From NCBI GenBank assembly GCA_963715045.1, contig CAVQRC010000009.1:434001-498000 (forward strand): 64,000 nt of DNA, in the 5' to 3' direction. The DNA comes from CAVQRC01 sp963715045 (lineage in GTDB: Bacteria; Planctomycetota; Planctomycetia; Pirellulales; Lacipirellulaceae). Shown piece after piece: positions 52,111 through 59,428 of this stretch (within the stretch, counting starts at the first letter, position 1; each line of letters opens with the position of its first letter). A model generated the notes under the pieces. That model had not been told where the DNA came from. It saw only the letters and a program-made list of their open reading frames with translations, and did not search any database. The translations under genes were made by a program, and so were the position numbers.

Positions 52111-52560
52111 GGCTTCGGCAAAGCCCGGCTTCTTCCCGGTCATGCCCGGCAACGTGCTGCCCCGCGCGAAGCCGGGCTTTTTTCGCACCACCTGCCGCCG
52201 TGGTGTTCATGGCGTGGCTGGGGAATTCGCGGCGATTCTGGTTGCGGGTGAATCCGTCGCGTTCTGGCAGCGCGAAGAATCCCGGCTTTCGGCTTGGCGA
52301 TTCGGAATGTGCTCCGTAACGGAAAAAGCCGGGCTTCGGCAAAGCCCGGCTTCTTCCCGGTCATGCCCGGCAACGTGCTGCCCCGCGCGAAGCCGGGCTT
52401 TTTTCGCACCACCTGCCGCCGTGGTGTTCATGGCGTGGCTGGGGAATTCGCGGCGATTCTGGTTGCGGGTGAATCCGTCGCGTTCTGGCAGCGCGAAGAA
52501 TCCCGGCTTTCGGCTTGGCGATTCGGAATGTGCTCCGTAACGGAAAAAGCCGGGCTTCGG
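52111..52560. repeat. 221-bp tandem repeat, two full copies
   Basis: Two units with a 221-bp period (52111-52331 and 52332-52552) plus eight bases of a third appear identical by eye. Each contains three AAGCCGGGCTT/AAGCCCGGCTT palindromes and a TTTTTT run. Their reverse complement matches the element at 46776-47000. No spacers vary, so this is not a CRISPR array. The stretch has no gene of its own. Confidence 0.93.
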
Positions 52561-52577
52561 ATTGACACCGCGATCAC

Positions 52578-52604
52578 AAAAAAAAGCCGGGCCTGGGGCC
52601 CGGC
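52578..52604 (-). terminator. Intrinsic terminator of tRNA-His
   Basis: On the minus strand: perfect 8-bp stem GCCGGGCC/GGCCCGGC with a 3-base loop, followed by eight T. It begins about ten bases after the tRNA 3' end. Confidence 0.9.
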
Positions 52605-52613
52605 CCGGAGAAG

Positions 52614-52688
52614 GGTGGCTGAGGGGACTCGAACCCCCGACATTCAGAATCACAATCTGACACTCTAACCAACTGAGCTACAGCCACC
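52614..52688 (-). tRNA. tRNA-His (GTG anticodon)
   Basis: The cloverleaf reads GGTGGCTG acceptor (including the extra G at -1 paired with C73), D-arm GCTCAGTTGGTTAGAGT, anticodon stem CAGA/TCTG with loop TTGTGAT (anticodon GTG), and T-arm GGGGGTTCGAGTCCCCT. The 3' CCA is not encoded. The -1 G is the identity element of tRNA-His. A terminator follows directly. Confidence 0.95.
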
Positions 52689-52855
52689 ATGAAGTTACGG
52701 CCTCGCGGGTGCTCTCTCGAGGCGGCATGAATCGTACTGACGCATCGGAGCCCGGTCAACCGGACGCCCAGTCACCCGGACGCCCGTTCTGCGGCAGTTC
52801 TTCCGAAGGCCCACCGGCCGCTCAAACTTGCCGGATTTACTGCCGGAAACAGGCT

Positions 52856-52978
52856 TCAACGCTGACGATGTCGCAGCACCGACCAGGCCAGGCTCACGCC
52901 AGTCGCCGTGCCCAGCAGGAAGACCAACAACATCGCGGGAATTTCCATCGGGCCCACGTGGGCCAATAAATCGGTCAT
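52856..52978 (-). CDS. 40-residue single-pass membrane protein
   Basis: ATG at 52978 with GAGGAG seven bases upstream, stop TGA at 52856. The protein starts MTDLLAHVGPMEIPAMLLVF, continues with the end of one hydrophobic helix (LLGTATGVSLAWSVL) and finishes RHRQR, so N-out/C-in by the positive-inside rule. Size and topology resemble CcmD-like or respiratory small subunits, but nothing proves this. It follows the DUF1570-like gene by about 120 bp on the same strand. Confidence 0.65.
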   Translation of the reverse strand: MTDLLAHVGPMEIPAMLLVFLLGTATGVSLAWSVLRHRQR

Positions 52979-53097
52979 ATTTTTGCTCCTCTTGGCGAAA
53001 GAATGATGGACGCGGCATCCTACCAAAATGTTCGCCCTGGTGTCATCCGATCACGTGGTGCGGAGATGGCACGAACCCTGTCCGCCGTGGTGTTCTG

Positions 53098-54537
53098 CTA
53101 GTCAGGCAGACTCTGCAGGTATTGCCGATACTCCTCGTCGAGTTCGGCACTGGACCGGCCCGTCAGCTCGGCCAGCGTGTGGAGGTCGACCTGATCGGTG
53201 TAGACGGCTCGTAAATACGCCGGCAATACGTCGCGGTAGGTCCCGTCGCGGCCATGGACCAGGAAACTCGTCAGACCGGCGAGCTGGCTGTAGAGCGGCG
53301 ACAGGTCGGGACGCTGCTGCAGATCGCGTTTTCCCAGTCCGACGAGCTCTGCGAGCGGGACGTAGTAGTCGTCGACCAGGAGTCGCTGCCGGGCCGCCGG
53401 CAGGCGCCCAGCGCTTGACCCGCCGAGTCGATAGTAGCCGTCGCAGGCTTCCAGCGACTCGAAGTACGTCGCAATCCCCTCGATGATCCAGAAGTTGTCG
53501 AGTTCGCCGACACGCCGCGATGTCCGGCGCGTCTCGCTGAATAGCTGGTGCACGCCCTCATGGAAGACGGTCGCCTGGTGCTGCTCCTCGCCGGCGAAGA
53601 AGTACGCCCTCCGCTTTTTGTCAAAGTAGATCCCGAGCGTCATGGCGATCTGCGTTTCGTCCGCCGTAAGCGTGGTGTTGTACTCGTCCCGGGTCGCGAA
53701 GTAGGAAATCTGCATCAACCGCGACGAACCTCTGGGGAAGTCACCGGTCTGGAAGCGGGCGGCGACGTCTCGCGGCGTGTACGCATAGTCGGCGAACAAC
53801 TGCAGCCACAGTCCGTGCAGCGTCTCGAGTCGCGTAGCCATGGACACGCCGGCTTCGAGGCTGTGATTCGTGGTTACGCGATAGTGTTCGGTCGCGATCT
53901 GCCAGCCGCGCTGGATCGATGCGTGGCGGCGGGCGTCGTCGTCGGTCGAGATCCAGCGTCGACCCAGCCGCCGTCGCCCGGCCTCGTACTCGGCCACGTC
54001 GCCGCTCGCCAGCCAGCCGTACTTCGGATGCCACGTCTTTCCCTGTTCGTGCATCCGTTGCTCGAACTCGGTCCGCCAGACACCGTCGTGAAGCGTGTAG
54101 CCGAGGGCCCGCCGCGCGTCGGCATGGTCGGGATTCGCCCTCAGGGCCTCGGTTGCCAGTCGTAGCCCCTCGGCGAGTCGACCCGCCTCGACGGCAGCGG
54201 TCGCCAACGCGTAAAGCTCGTCCGCAAAACGATGCTCGATTGCCTGAAGCTCCTCGAAGACGGTATCGCCAGGACGCGTGACCGTTTCCTTCGCAAGGCC
54301 ACGGGCATCGAACAGGACCAGACCATCGTCGCTTTGATAGGGGGCGACACGGCGGGCGAAAATCCCACGGAGTGCCGGATTGGAAATCGAACTCGACAGG
54401 TTTTCAATCGCCGTGACGTAACCGGTCACCAATTCCGGGTACGTCCTGGCAGCCGAGTCGGCCTCGGCGGCACCGGTTGCCGTCGCCGCCGCGACAGCCA
54501 TCCAAACCGCGGCGAATTGAGGAATCGTGGAACGCAA
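53098..54537 (-). CDS. DUF1570-like secreted metallopeptidase-like protein
   Basis: About 480 residues if it starts at the TTG at 54537, which gives a good signal peptide (RSTIPQFAAVWMAVAAATATGAAEA); an ATG at 54624 is possible. After a TPR-like helical part (EALRANPDHADARRALGYTLHDGVW) comes HQATVFHEGVHQLF, an HExxH zinc-site motif typical of DUF1570, then DNFWIIEGIATYFES with the third-ligand Glu region. C-terminal part: YSQLAGLTSFLVHG. These gluzincin-like proteins are common in Planctomycetes; catalytic activity is inferred. The frame is open to 54762, but that leader is not protein-like. Confidence 0.83.
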   Translation of the reverse strand: MRSTIPQFAAVWMAVAAATATGAAEADSAARTYPELVTGYVTAIENLSSSISNPALRGIFARRVAPYQSDDGLVLFDARGLAKETVTRPGDTVFEELQAIEHRFADELYALATAAVEAGRLAEGLRLATEALRANPDHADARRALGYTLHDGVWRTEFEQRMHEQGKTWHPKYGWLASGDVAEYEAGRRRLGRRWISTDDDARRHASIQRGWQIATEHYRVTTNHSLEAGVSMATRLETLHGLWLQLFADYAYTPRDVAARFQTGDFPRGSSRLMQISYFATRDEYNTTLTADETQIAMTLGIYFDKKRRAYFFAGEEQHQATVFHEGVHQLFSETRRTSRRVGELDNFWIIEGIATYFESLEACDGYYRLGGSSAGRLPAARQRLLVDDYYVPLAELVGLGKRDLQQRPDLSPLYSQLAGLTSFLVHGRDGTYRDVLPAYLRAVYTDQVDLHTLAELTGRSSAELDEEYRQYLQSLPD

Positions 54538-54758
54538 TGGAAGCTCGAGACGACGGGGGCAAGCAGCAGAGAGGACTACTACGATTCTAGCTCGCTGAAC
54601 CCCGCTGCCGAACTCCGCAGGCATGATCAGATTTCCGACGTTCCGCGGAAACGAACCGGCGCCTCCGGCTCTGCCGGGGGGCGCGTTGGAATCACCGCTT
54701 GCGCTGGCGTCAAAGGGCATTACTACAAGGGCCCTGTCGGAGGCCCGACGGTGATGCA

Positions 54759-55928
54759 TCACCGCACTCCGCAGGCGGCATAGACATGCGGCTTGATCGT
54801 GTCCTCGAGCTGCCGCGAAAACGGCATCACCTGCGTCATGGCGACCACGGCCAGGTCGTGTTGCGGCAGCATCCAGAAGTGGGTCGAGGCCGCGCCACCC
54901 CAGCCCCGCTCACCGATCCGGGCGTGCGGAATCGCGGCGGGCGGCGGCTGGTCGAGCACACTGAACCCGTAGCCGAATCCGAATTCGGGAAGCTTCAGGT
55001 GGGCGACCTGCACGGCCCCGCTGTCGGGCGGGAGCTGGTTGGTGAGCATCGCGTCGACCGTGGCCGGCTTTAGAATCTTCGCGCCTTCGAGTTCGCCGCG
55101 ATTGAGCAACATCCGACAGAACCGCAGGTAATCGTCGGCCGTCGAGACGAGCCCCGCACCACCGCTGAACAGTCGCGTCTCTTTGCGAAACCGGCTCGAG
55201 TCGGACGTGTCGACGAGCCGCAGGCCGCCCCGCTTCGCGGCATACAGCGGCACGAAGCGGTCGATCTTGCTGTCGTCGACGCGAAACGCCGTATCCTCCA
55301 TCCCAAGCGGATGAAAGATCTGCTCGTGCATAAACCGCTCCAGTGGCATGTCGGTGGCGACTTCGATCAGCCGTCCGAGGACATCGGTCGAAACGCCGTA
55401 GCAGAAGTGGGTGCCCGGTTGATAACCGAGGGGGAGCTCGGCCAGGCGTTCGATGAAATCCTGAAGCGTATTGCGGGGGGCGAACAGCCGCGCTTCGATG
55501 TAGTCGTGATCGACCACGCTCGAGTGGTAGTAACCGTAGCTGAATCCGGATGTGTGCCGCAGCAGATCGGCGATCGTGATCGGCCCGTCGGCTGGCACCA
55601 GGCGGCGGTGTCCCCGCTCATCCTCGACGGCCACGGAGCGTTCGCCGAGTTCCGGCAGGTAGGTGTCGATCGGGTCCTCGAGTCCGCAGATCCCGGCGTC
55701 GACGAGGATCATCGTCGCCACACTCGTGATCGGCTTGGTCATCGAGTAGATGCGGAAGATCGCATCGCGGGCCATGGCAATGCCGTGATCCAGATCGCTC
55801 CGTCCGGTGGCCAGTTCGTAGACGACACGACCCTGGTGCCAGGCGACAACGATCGCCCCAGGCATCGCCTTGTCAGCGATCAGGCCGTCTAACGCACGAG
55901 CAAGGGCAGGCAGCGGGGGATCCGTCAC
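54759..55928 (-). CDS. Serine beta-lactamase-fold hydrolase (class C/EstB-like)
   Basis: 389 residues. The nucleophile motif S-x-x-K is SMTK (Ser 62, Lys 65), the second motif is Tyr 177 in FCYGVSTD, and the region GERGWGGAASTHFW supplies the third (HxG/KTG-equivalent). The DLLRHTSGFSYG and PLGMEDTAFRV blocks are typical of family VIII esterases and penicillin-binding-like hydrolases. No signal peptide, so probably a cytoplasmic esterase rather than an antibiotic-resistance enzyme. A GTG start lies three bases after the stop of the isomerase gene, so the two are co-transcribed. Confidence 0.92.
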   Translation of the reverse strand: MTDPPLPALARALDGLIADKAMPGAIVVAWHQGRVVYELATGRSDLDHGIAMARDAIFRIYSMTKPITSVATMILVDAGICGLEDPIDTYLPELGERSVAVEDERGHRRLVPADGPITIADLLRHTSGFSYGYYHSSVVDHDYIEARLFAPRNTLQDFIERLAELPLGYQPGTHFCYGVSTDVLGRLIEVATDMPLERFMHEQIFHPLGMEDTAFRVDDSKIDRFVPLYAAKRGGLRLVDTSDSSRFRKETRLFSGGAGLVSTADDYLRFCRMLLNRGELEGAKILKPATVDAMLTNQLPPDSGAVQVAHLKLPEFGFGYGFSVLDQPPPAAIPHARIGERGWGGAASTHFWMLPQHDLAVVAMTQVMPFSRQLEDTIKPHVYAACGVR

Positions 55929-55931
55929 GGC

Positions 55932-56927
55932 CTATTCGGCAAACGAAATGTCGAACAGCCGGCCGCTCGGCTTGAAGTCCATCTTCTTGACGAACTCGGC
56001 CGCTTCGCGGGCACCGTGCTCGCGGTCCATGCCATTGTCTTCCCACTCGACCGACAGCGGCCCGTCGTAGCCGACCGCGTTGAGTGCCCGGGCGATTTCC
56101 TCGAAATTGACGCCACCCCGGCCCGGCGAGCGGAAATCCCAGCCGCGGCGGGCATCTCCAAAGTTGAGATGGCTGGCCAGGATCCCGGAGCGTCCGTTGA
56201 GAGTGACCTGGGCGTCCTTGACGTGGACGTGGTACATCCGATCCGGGAACGCGCGAATGAATTCGACCGGGTCCACGCCTTGCCAGATGAGATGACTGGG
56301 GTCGAAATTGAAACCGAACTCTTCGCGATGGTCGATCGCTTCGAGGGCCCGCTGGGCCGTGTAGATGTCGAACGCGATCTCGGTCGGGTGCACCTCGAGC
56401 GCGAACCGCACGCCGCACTCACCGAACACATCGAGGATGGGATTGAAGCGATCGGCGAAGTCCTGAAAGCCCGCTTCGATCGTCTCTTCGGCGACCGGCG
56501 GAAACGAGTACAGCAGGTGCCAGATCGAGGATCCGGTGAAGCCGTTGACGACCGGCACGCCGAACTTTTGTGCCGCCCGGGCAGTTGCCTTGAGTTCCTC
56601 GGCAGCGCGTTGCTTGACGCCTTCCGGATCGCCGTCACCCCACACGTAGGGCGGCACGATTCCCTTGTGGCGACTGTCGATCATATCGCACACGGCCTGG
56701 CCAACGAGGTGATTGCTGATCGCCTGACATTGCAGATCGTATTTTTCCAGCGTATCCCGCTTCTCGCTGCAGTAGTTCGGGTCTTCGTTCGCCCGCTTGA
56801 CGTCGAAGTGATCCCCCCAGCAGGCGAGTTCGAGCCCCTGGTAGCCGAAGTCGCGTGCCTTTCCGGCCAACTCGGCAAGCGGAAGGTCGGCCCATTGACC
56901 GGTGAACAAGGTGACCAGGCGACTCAT
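55932..56927 (-). CDS. Sugar phosphate isomerase/epimerase-like TIM barrel (xylose isomerase-like)
   Basis: About 331 residues from the ATG at 56927 (MSRLVTLFTGQWADLPLAEL). AP-endonuclease-2/IolE-type TIM barrel: FGYQGLELACWGDHFD, CQAISNHLVGQAV, VNGFTGSSIW, FALEVHPTEIAFD, FNFDPSHLIWQG, MYHVHVKDAQ and LSVEWEDNGMDRE supply the usual metal ligands (Glu, Asp, His, Glu). Members isomerise or epimerise sugars or inositol derivatives. It is first in an operon with the beta-lactamase-fold hydrolase. Confidence 0.93.
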   Translation of the reverse strand: MSRLVTLFTGQWADLPLAELAGKARDFGYQGLELACWGDHFDVKRANEDPNYCSEKRDTLEKYDLQCQAISNHLVGQAVCDMIDSRHKGIVPPYVWGDGDPEGVKQRAAEELKATARAAQKFGVPVVNGFTGSSIWHLLYSFPPVAEETIEAGFQDFADRFNPILDVFGECGVRFALEVHPTEIAFDIYTAQRALEAIDHREEFGFNFDPSHLIWQGVDPVEFIRAFPDRMYHVHVKDAQVTLNGRSGILASHLNFGDARRGWDFRSPGRGGVNFEEIARALNAVGYDGPLSVEWEDNGMDREHGAREAAEFVKKMDFKPSGRLFDISFAE

Positions 56928-57096
56928 GGCGCTACTCCGAAATCTCGGCGAGTGGGGGTGATGACGAGCCAAACGAAGCAGGCATTTTCGCATTTTCGGT
57001 CGTCGTTGCAACGGGGGACGGGAGGGGTCAGGGGGCAGGGCTGGGTGCTATACTTCGGGGCGAGTGGGGTTCGGGTCCGCGTCGAGGATTGTGGTG

Positions 57097-58140
57097 ATGT
57101 GGCGAATGAGTTGGGTGGTGATGGTTCTGGCGATTGCGGCGAGCGTCCACGCGGCCGAGGTGGCGAGTGTGGAACTCGTGGTGGCCATGGATCGCGGGCT
57201 TCCCATCGATGCCCAGCAGCGGTGGTACCGCCTGCTGACCAAGGCCGGCATCGAACGCTTGCGGATTCGCCAGGCTCGGCCCGGCGAGGAACCGCAAATC
57301 GACGACGTCGGGACGGACCGGCGGACCAGCTACCGCGTCACCGCGATTCTGGTCGCTGGCGAGCGGCTGCAGGTGCCCCAGGCGAACTTCACAGGGCGAG
57401 ATCTTTCCCGACTGCAGGAATATTTGAAGCGACTGCGTGATGAAGGGGTCGAAGGCATCACCGCGAGCCGAGGCGCGTTCGGACTCAATCAACGCCAGTT
57501 GACCGCCCTGCAGGAAGCGATGAACCGCGTGGTGTCGCTGGAGGTCCGTGACCGGCCGCTGGAAACCGTGCTTGCCGAGGCCCGGCAGTTGCTGGCGCTG
57601 CCAGTCGAATTCGAGCCCGCCGCCAAAGCCCGACTTGCCCAGGCTGCCCCGCCAGCGGTGGAGCTTAAACAGCTCGCGTTGGGAACGACACTTGCCGTAT
57701 TGCTCCGCAACGAAGGACTGGCGATCGTTCCGTTTCAAGAGCGGGGGAACGTCCAACTGGCGATCCGCGTCCTCGACAGCCGCGACGACGAACAGAATCT
57801 TGACGCGTGGCCCATCGGCTGGGAACTTGAAGAACCGCCGAAGAAGGTCGTGCCGATCCTGTTTCAGAATCTCAATATCGAGATCGAAGGCTACTCGCTC
57901 CAGGAATCACTGGCCGCGATTCAGCCGCGGGTGCAGATCCCGTTCCTCATCGACACCAGGCGATTGGCCGCCGCCGGGATCGATCCGGCCGAAGTCAACG
58001 TCCGATTTCCGGCCAGCAAGACGTCCTACCAACGCGTCCTGCGTCACCTTCTGTTTCAAGCCCGGCTCAAGGGCGAGCTGCGGATCGACGACGCCGGAAA
58101 TCCGTTCTACTGGATCACCACCCGGGGCGGCGGCAGGTAG
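57097..58140 (+). CDS. Secreted hypothetical protein
   Basis: About 347 residues. An ATG at 57097 gives signal peptide MWRMSWVVMVLAIAASVHAAE. The mature part has an alternating alpha/beta pattern: VVAMDRGLPIDAQQRWYRLLTKAG, YRVTAILVAGERLQVP, and two repeated modules of the type SLEVRDRPLETVLAEARQLL and EGYSLQESLAAIQPRVQIPFLID, reminiscent of STN-like (secretin/TonB N-terminal) domains, followed by TSYQRVLRHLLFQARLKGELRIDDAGNPFYWITTRGGGR. The STN resemblance is my inference. No operon partner; divergent from the isomerase operon. Confidence 0.75.
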   Translation: MWRMSWVVMVLAIAASVHAAEVASVELVVAMDRGLPIDAQQRWYRLLTKAGIERLRIRQARPGEEPQIDDVGTDRRTSYRVTAILVAGERLQVPQANFTGRDLSRLQEYLKRLRDEGVEGITASRGAFGLNQRQLTALQEAMNRVVSLEVRDRPLETVLAEARQLLALPVEFEPAAKARLAQAAPPAVELKQLALGTTLAVLLRNEGLAIVPFQERGNVQLAIRVLDSRDDEQNLDAWPIGWELEEPPKKVVPILFQNLNIEIEGYSLQESLAAIQPRVQIPFLIDTRRLAAAGIDPAEVNVRFPASKTSYQRVLRHLLFQARLKGELRIDDAGNPFYWITTRGGGR

Positions 58141-58167
58141 TTGAGGGGGCCGAGGCGTCTCTGAAGC

Positions 58168-58334
58168 TAAATTACAAATCACAAATTGCAAATCACAAAC
58201 AAATCTACAAAGAAACAAAAGGTCAAGAGACATCGCGCCGAAGGGCTTTGTGGCCGGCAGGGGTCCAGTTTGAGTCTTGTTTCTGGATCCTTATCGTTTT
58301 GTTTGCGATTTGGATTTTGAGATTTGTGATTTCG
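58168..58334. repeat. AT-rich imperfect palindrome upstream of CorA-like gene
   Basis: The left arm (about 58168-58205: AAATTACAAATCACAAATTG...) and right arm (about 58296-58334: GTTTTGTTTGCGATTTGG...) are inverted copies with a few mismatches over about 36 bp. They are separated by about 90 bp. The composition is strongly AT-rich against GC-rich neighbours. Related sequence lies at 59108-59345. Confidence 0.85.
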
Positions 58335-58371
58335 TTCTCTGCGGCCACCTAACGCCGCTCGGAGGCAAGTT

Positions 58372-59124
58372 GTGTCTGGTAAATCGCTGCTTCCTTCGTC
58401 ATGGAACGTACCGCAGATCTTTCGTGATCGACTTGGCGAGTCGGCCGGGCGGCAGCGGGCCATGTTTCACGAGGGGCATCTGTTGCTCGTGCTGCACGAA
58501 CTGCCCGCCGCGGACGAAGTCACACGGGATGCCGGTTTCTTCTGGCGGAGGCCCGACGGCACCTGGGCCAGCACGACCCGGCATGCCAACCACATGGCGG
58601 TCGATGCCCATCTGGGTGAATACGAGGCCACGCTCAACGCCCTCGACGAAGCCGAGGAACGATCGCTCACGGCCAACGAGTACTTCGAGTTGATGCAGCA
58701 CCTCAACCCGCTCGTTCGGGCGACGCGGAACCTACACGCCACTCTCCAACAGGCCCGCGAAATGGTCCCGGAGGATCGCCGGATCATCAATTACCGTGAT
58801 CGATCCTACGCCATCGAGCGCCGCGCCGAGTTGCTGGCCGGAGATGCCCGAAATGCCCTCGACTACGCCATCGCCAGAAAGAGCGAGGAGCACGCCGAGA
58901 ACTCGAAAAGAATGTCGATCGCCTCACACCGGCTCAACGTGATGGCCGCGTTCTTCTTTCCCATCGCGACGCTGTGTGCAATTTTTGGCGTCAATCTCCG
59001 CCACGGCCTCGAGCCCGACCGGGTCGACCACTACTGGCCGTTCGTGGCCGTCCTCGGAGTCGGACTCCTGGCCGGCGTCATACTGACGCTGTTCGTGACA
59101 CGCATCGCGGGAAATTCCAAATGA
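58372..59124 (+). CDS. CorA-like membrane protein with degenerate GMN motif
   Basis: 250 residues, GTG start with GGAGG six bases upstream. A soluble helical N-terminal 190 residues (AIERRAELLAGDARNALDYAIARKSEE) ends in two transmembrane helices, HRLNVMAAFFFPIATLCAIFG and WPFVAVLGVGLLAGVILTLFV. The order (long helix, TM1, short loop, TM2) and FGVN near residue 206 match CorA/ZntB, where the loop motif is GMN. Met to Val and a short N-terminal domain make transport of Mg2+ uncertain. The last four codons lie in the AT-rich repeat that follows, so the C-terminus was shaped by it. Confidence 0.7.
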   Translation: MSGKSLLPSSWNVPQIFRDRLGESAGRQRAMFHEGHLLLVLHELPAADEVTRDAGFFWRRPDGTWASTTRHANHMAVDAHLGEYEATLNALDEAEERSLTANEYFELMQHLNPLVRATRNLHATLQQAREMVPEDRRIINYRDRSYAIERRAELLAGDARNALDYAIARKSEEHAENSKRMSIASHRLNVMAAFFFPIATLCAIFGVNLRHGLEPDRVDHYWPFVAVLGVGLLAGVILTLFVTRIAGNSK

Positions 59125-59345
59125 CAAGTTCCAAATCACAAACAAGTCAACAAACCAGAAAAGGTTCAAATCCCAAACCAGGTCAGCGATCGTTTGAATT
59201 TGATTCTTTGTCGTTTTGTTTGTGATTTGCGTTTTGTGATTTGAAATTTAACTCCCGAGGGTCGTCGATGTTTGAATTTGATTCTTTATGTCTTTGTCGT
59301 TTTGTTTGAGATTTGCGTCTTGTAATTTGAAATTTAACTCCCGCG
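59108..59345. repeat. AT-rich palindromic element with duplicated right arm
   Basis: The left arm (GAAATTCCAAATGACAAG...) begins inside the CorA-like gene's stop region. Its inverted partner (GTTTGTGATTTGCGTTTTG...) is at about 59210-59250 and a second near-copy of that arm at about 59300-59338, each preceded by GTTTGAATTTGATTCTTT and followed by AACTCCCG. It continues as a gene-free stretch to 59428. Confidence 0.85.
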
Positions 59346-59428
59346 GGGTCACAGCGGCGGGCACCCCCGGATGAAGCACCAAGGGGATGTCTGCAGCGGA
59401 CCCTCGCGCCTCCGGAGTTCACGGGAGT

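Noticed and set aside
52111..52560. Possible CRISPR array
   Set aside because: The unit is 221 bp with no variable spacers and only two copies; no cas genes in the window.
46776..52560. Repeat elements as protein-coding (KPGF-type peptides in several frames)
   Set aside because: Apparent peptide similarity follows from nucleotide similarity; frames are interrupted and lack starts; conservation is at palindromes.
54540..54762. N-terminal extension of the DUF1570-like gene to the ATGA overlap at 54762
   Set aside because: The extra 75 residues are Arg/Ala/Gly-rich and cross a REP-like palindrome; a later start gives a proper signal peptide.
56016..57440. 474-codon plus frame opposite the isomerase gene
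   Set aside because: Antisense shadow; the isomerase on the minus strand has all metal ligands.
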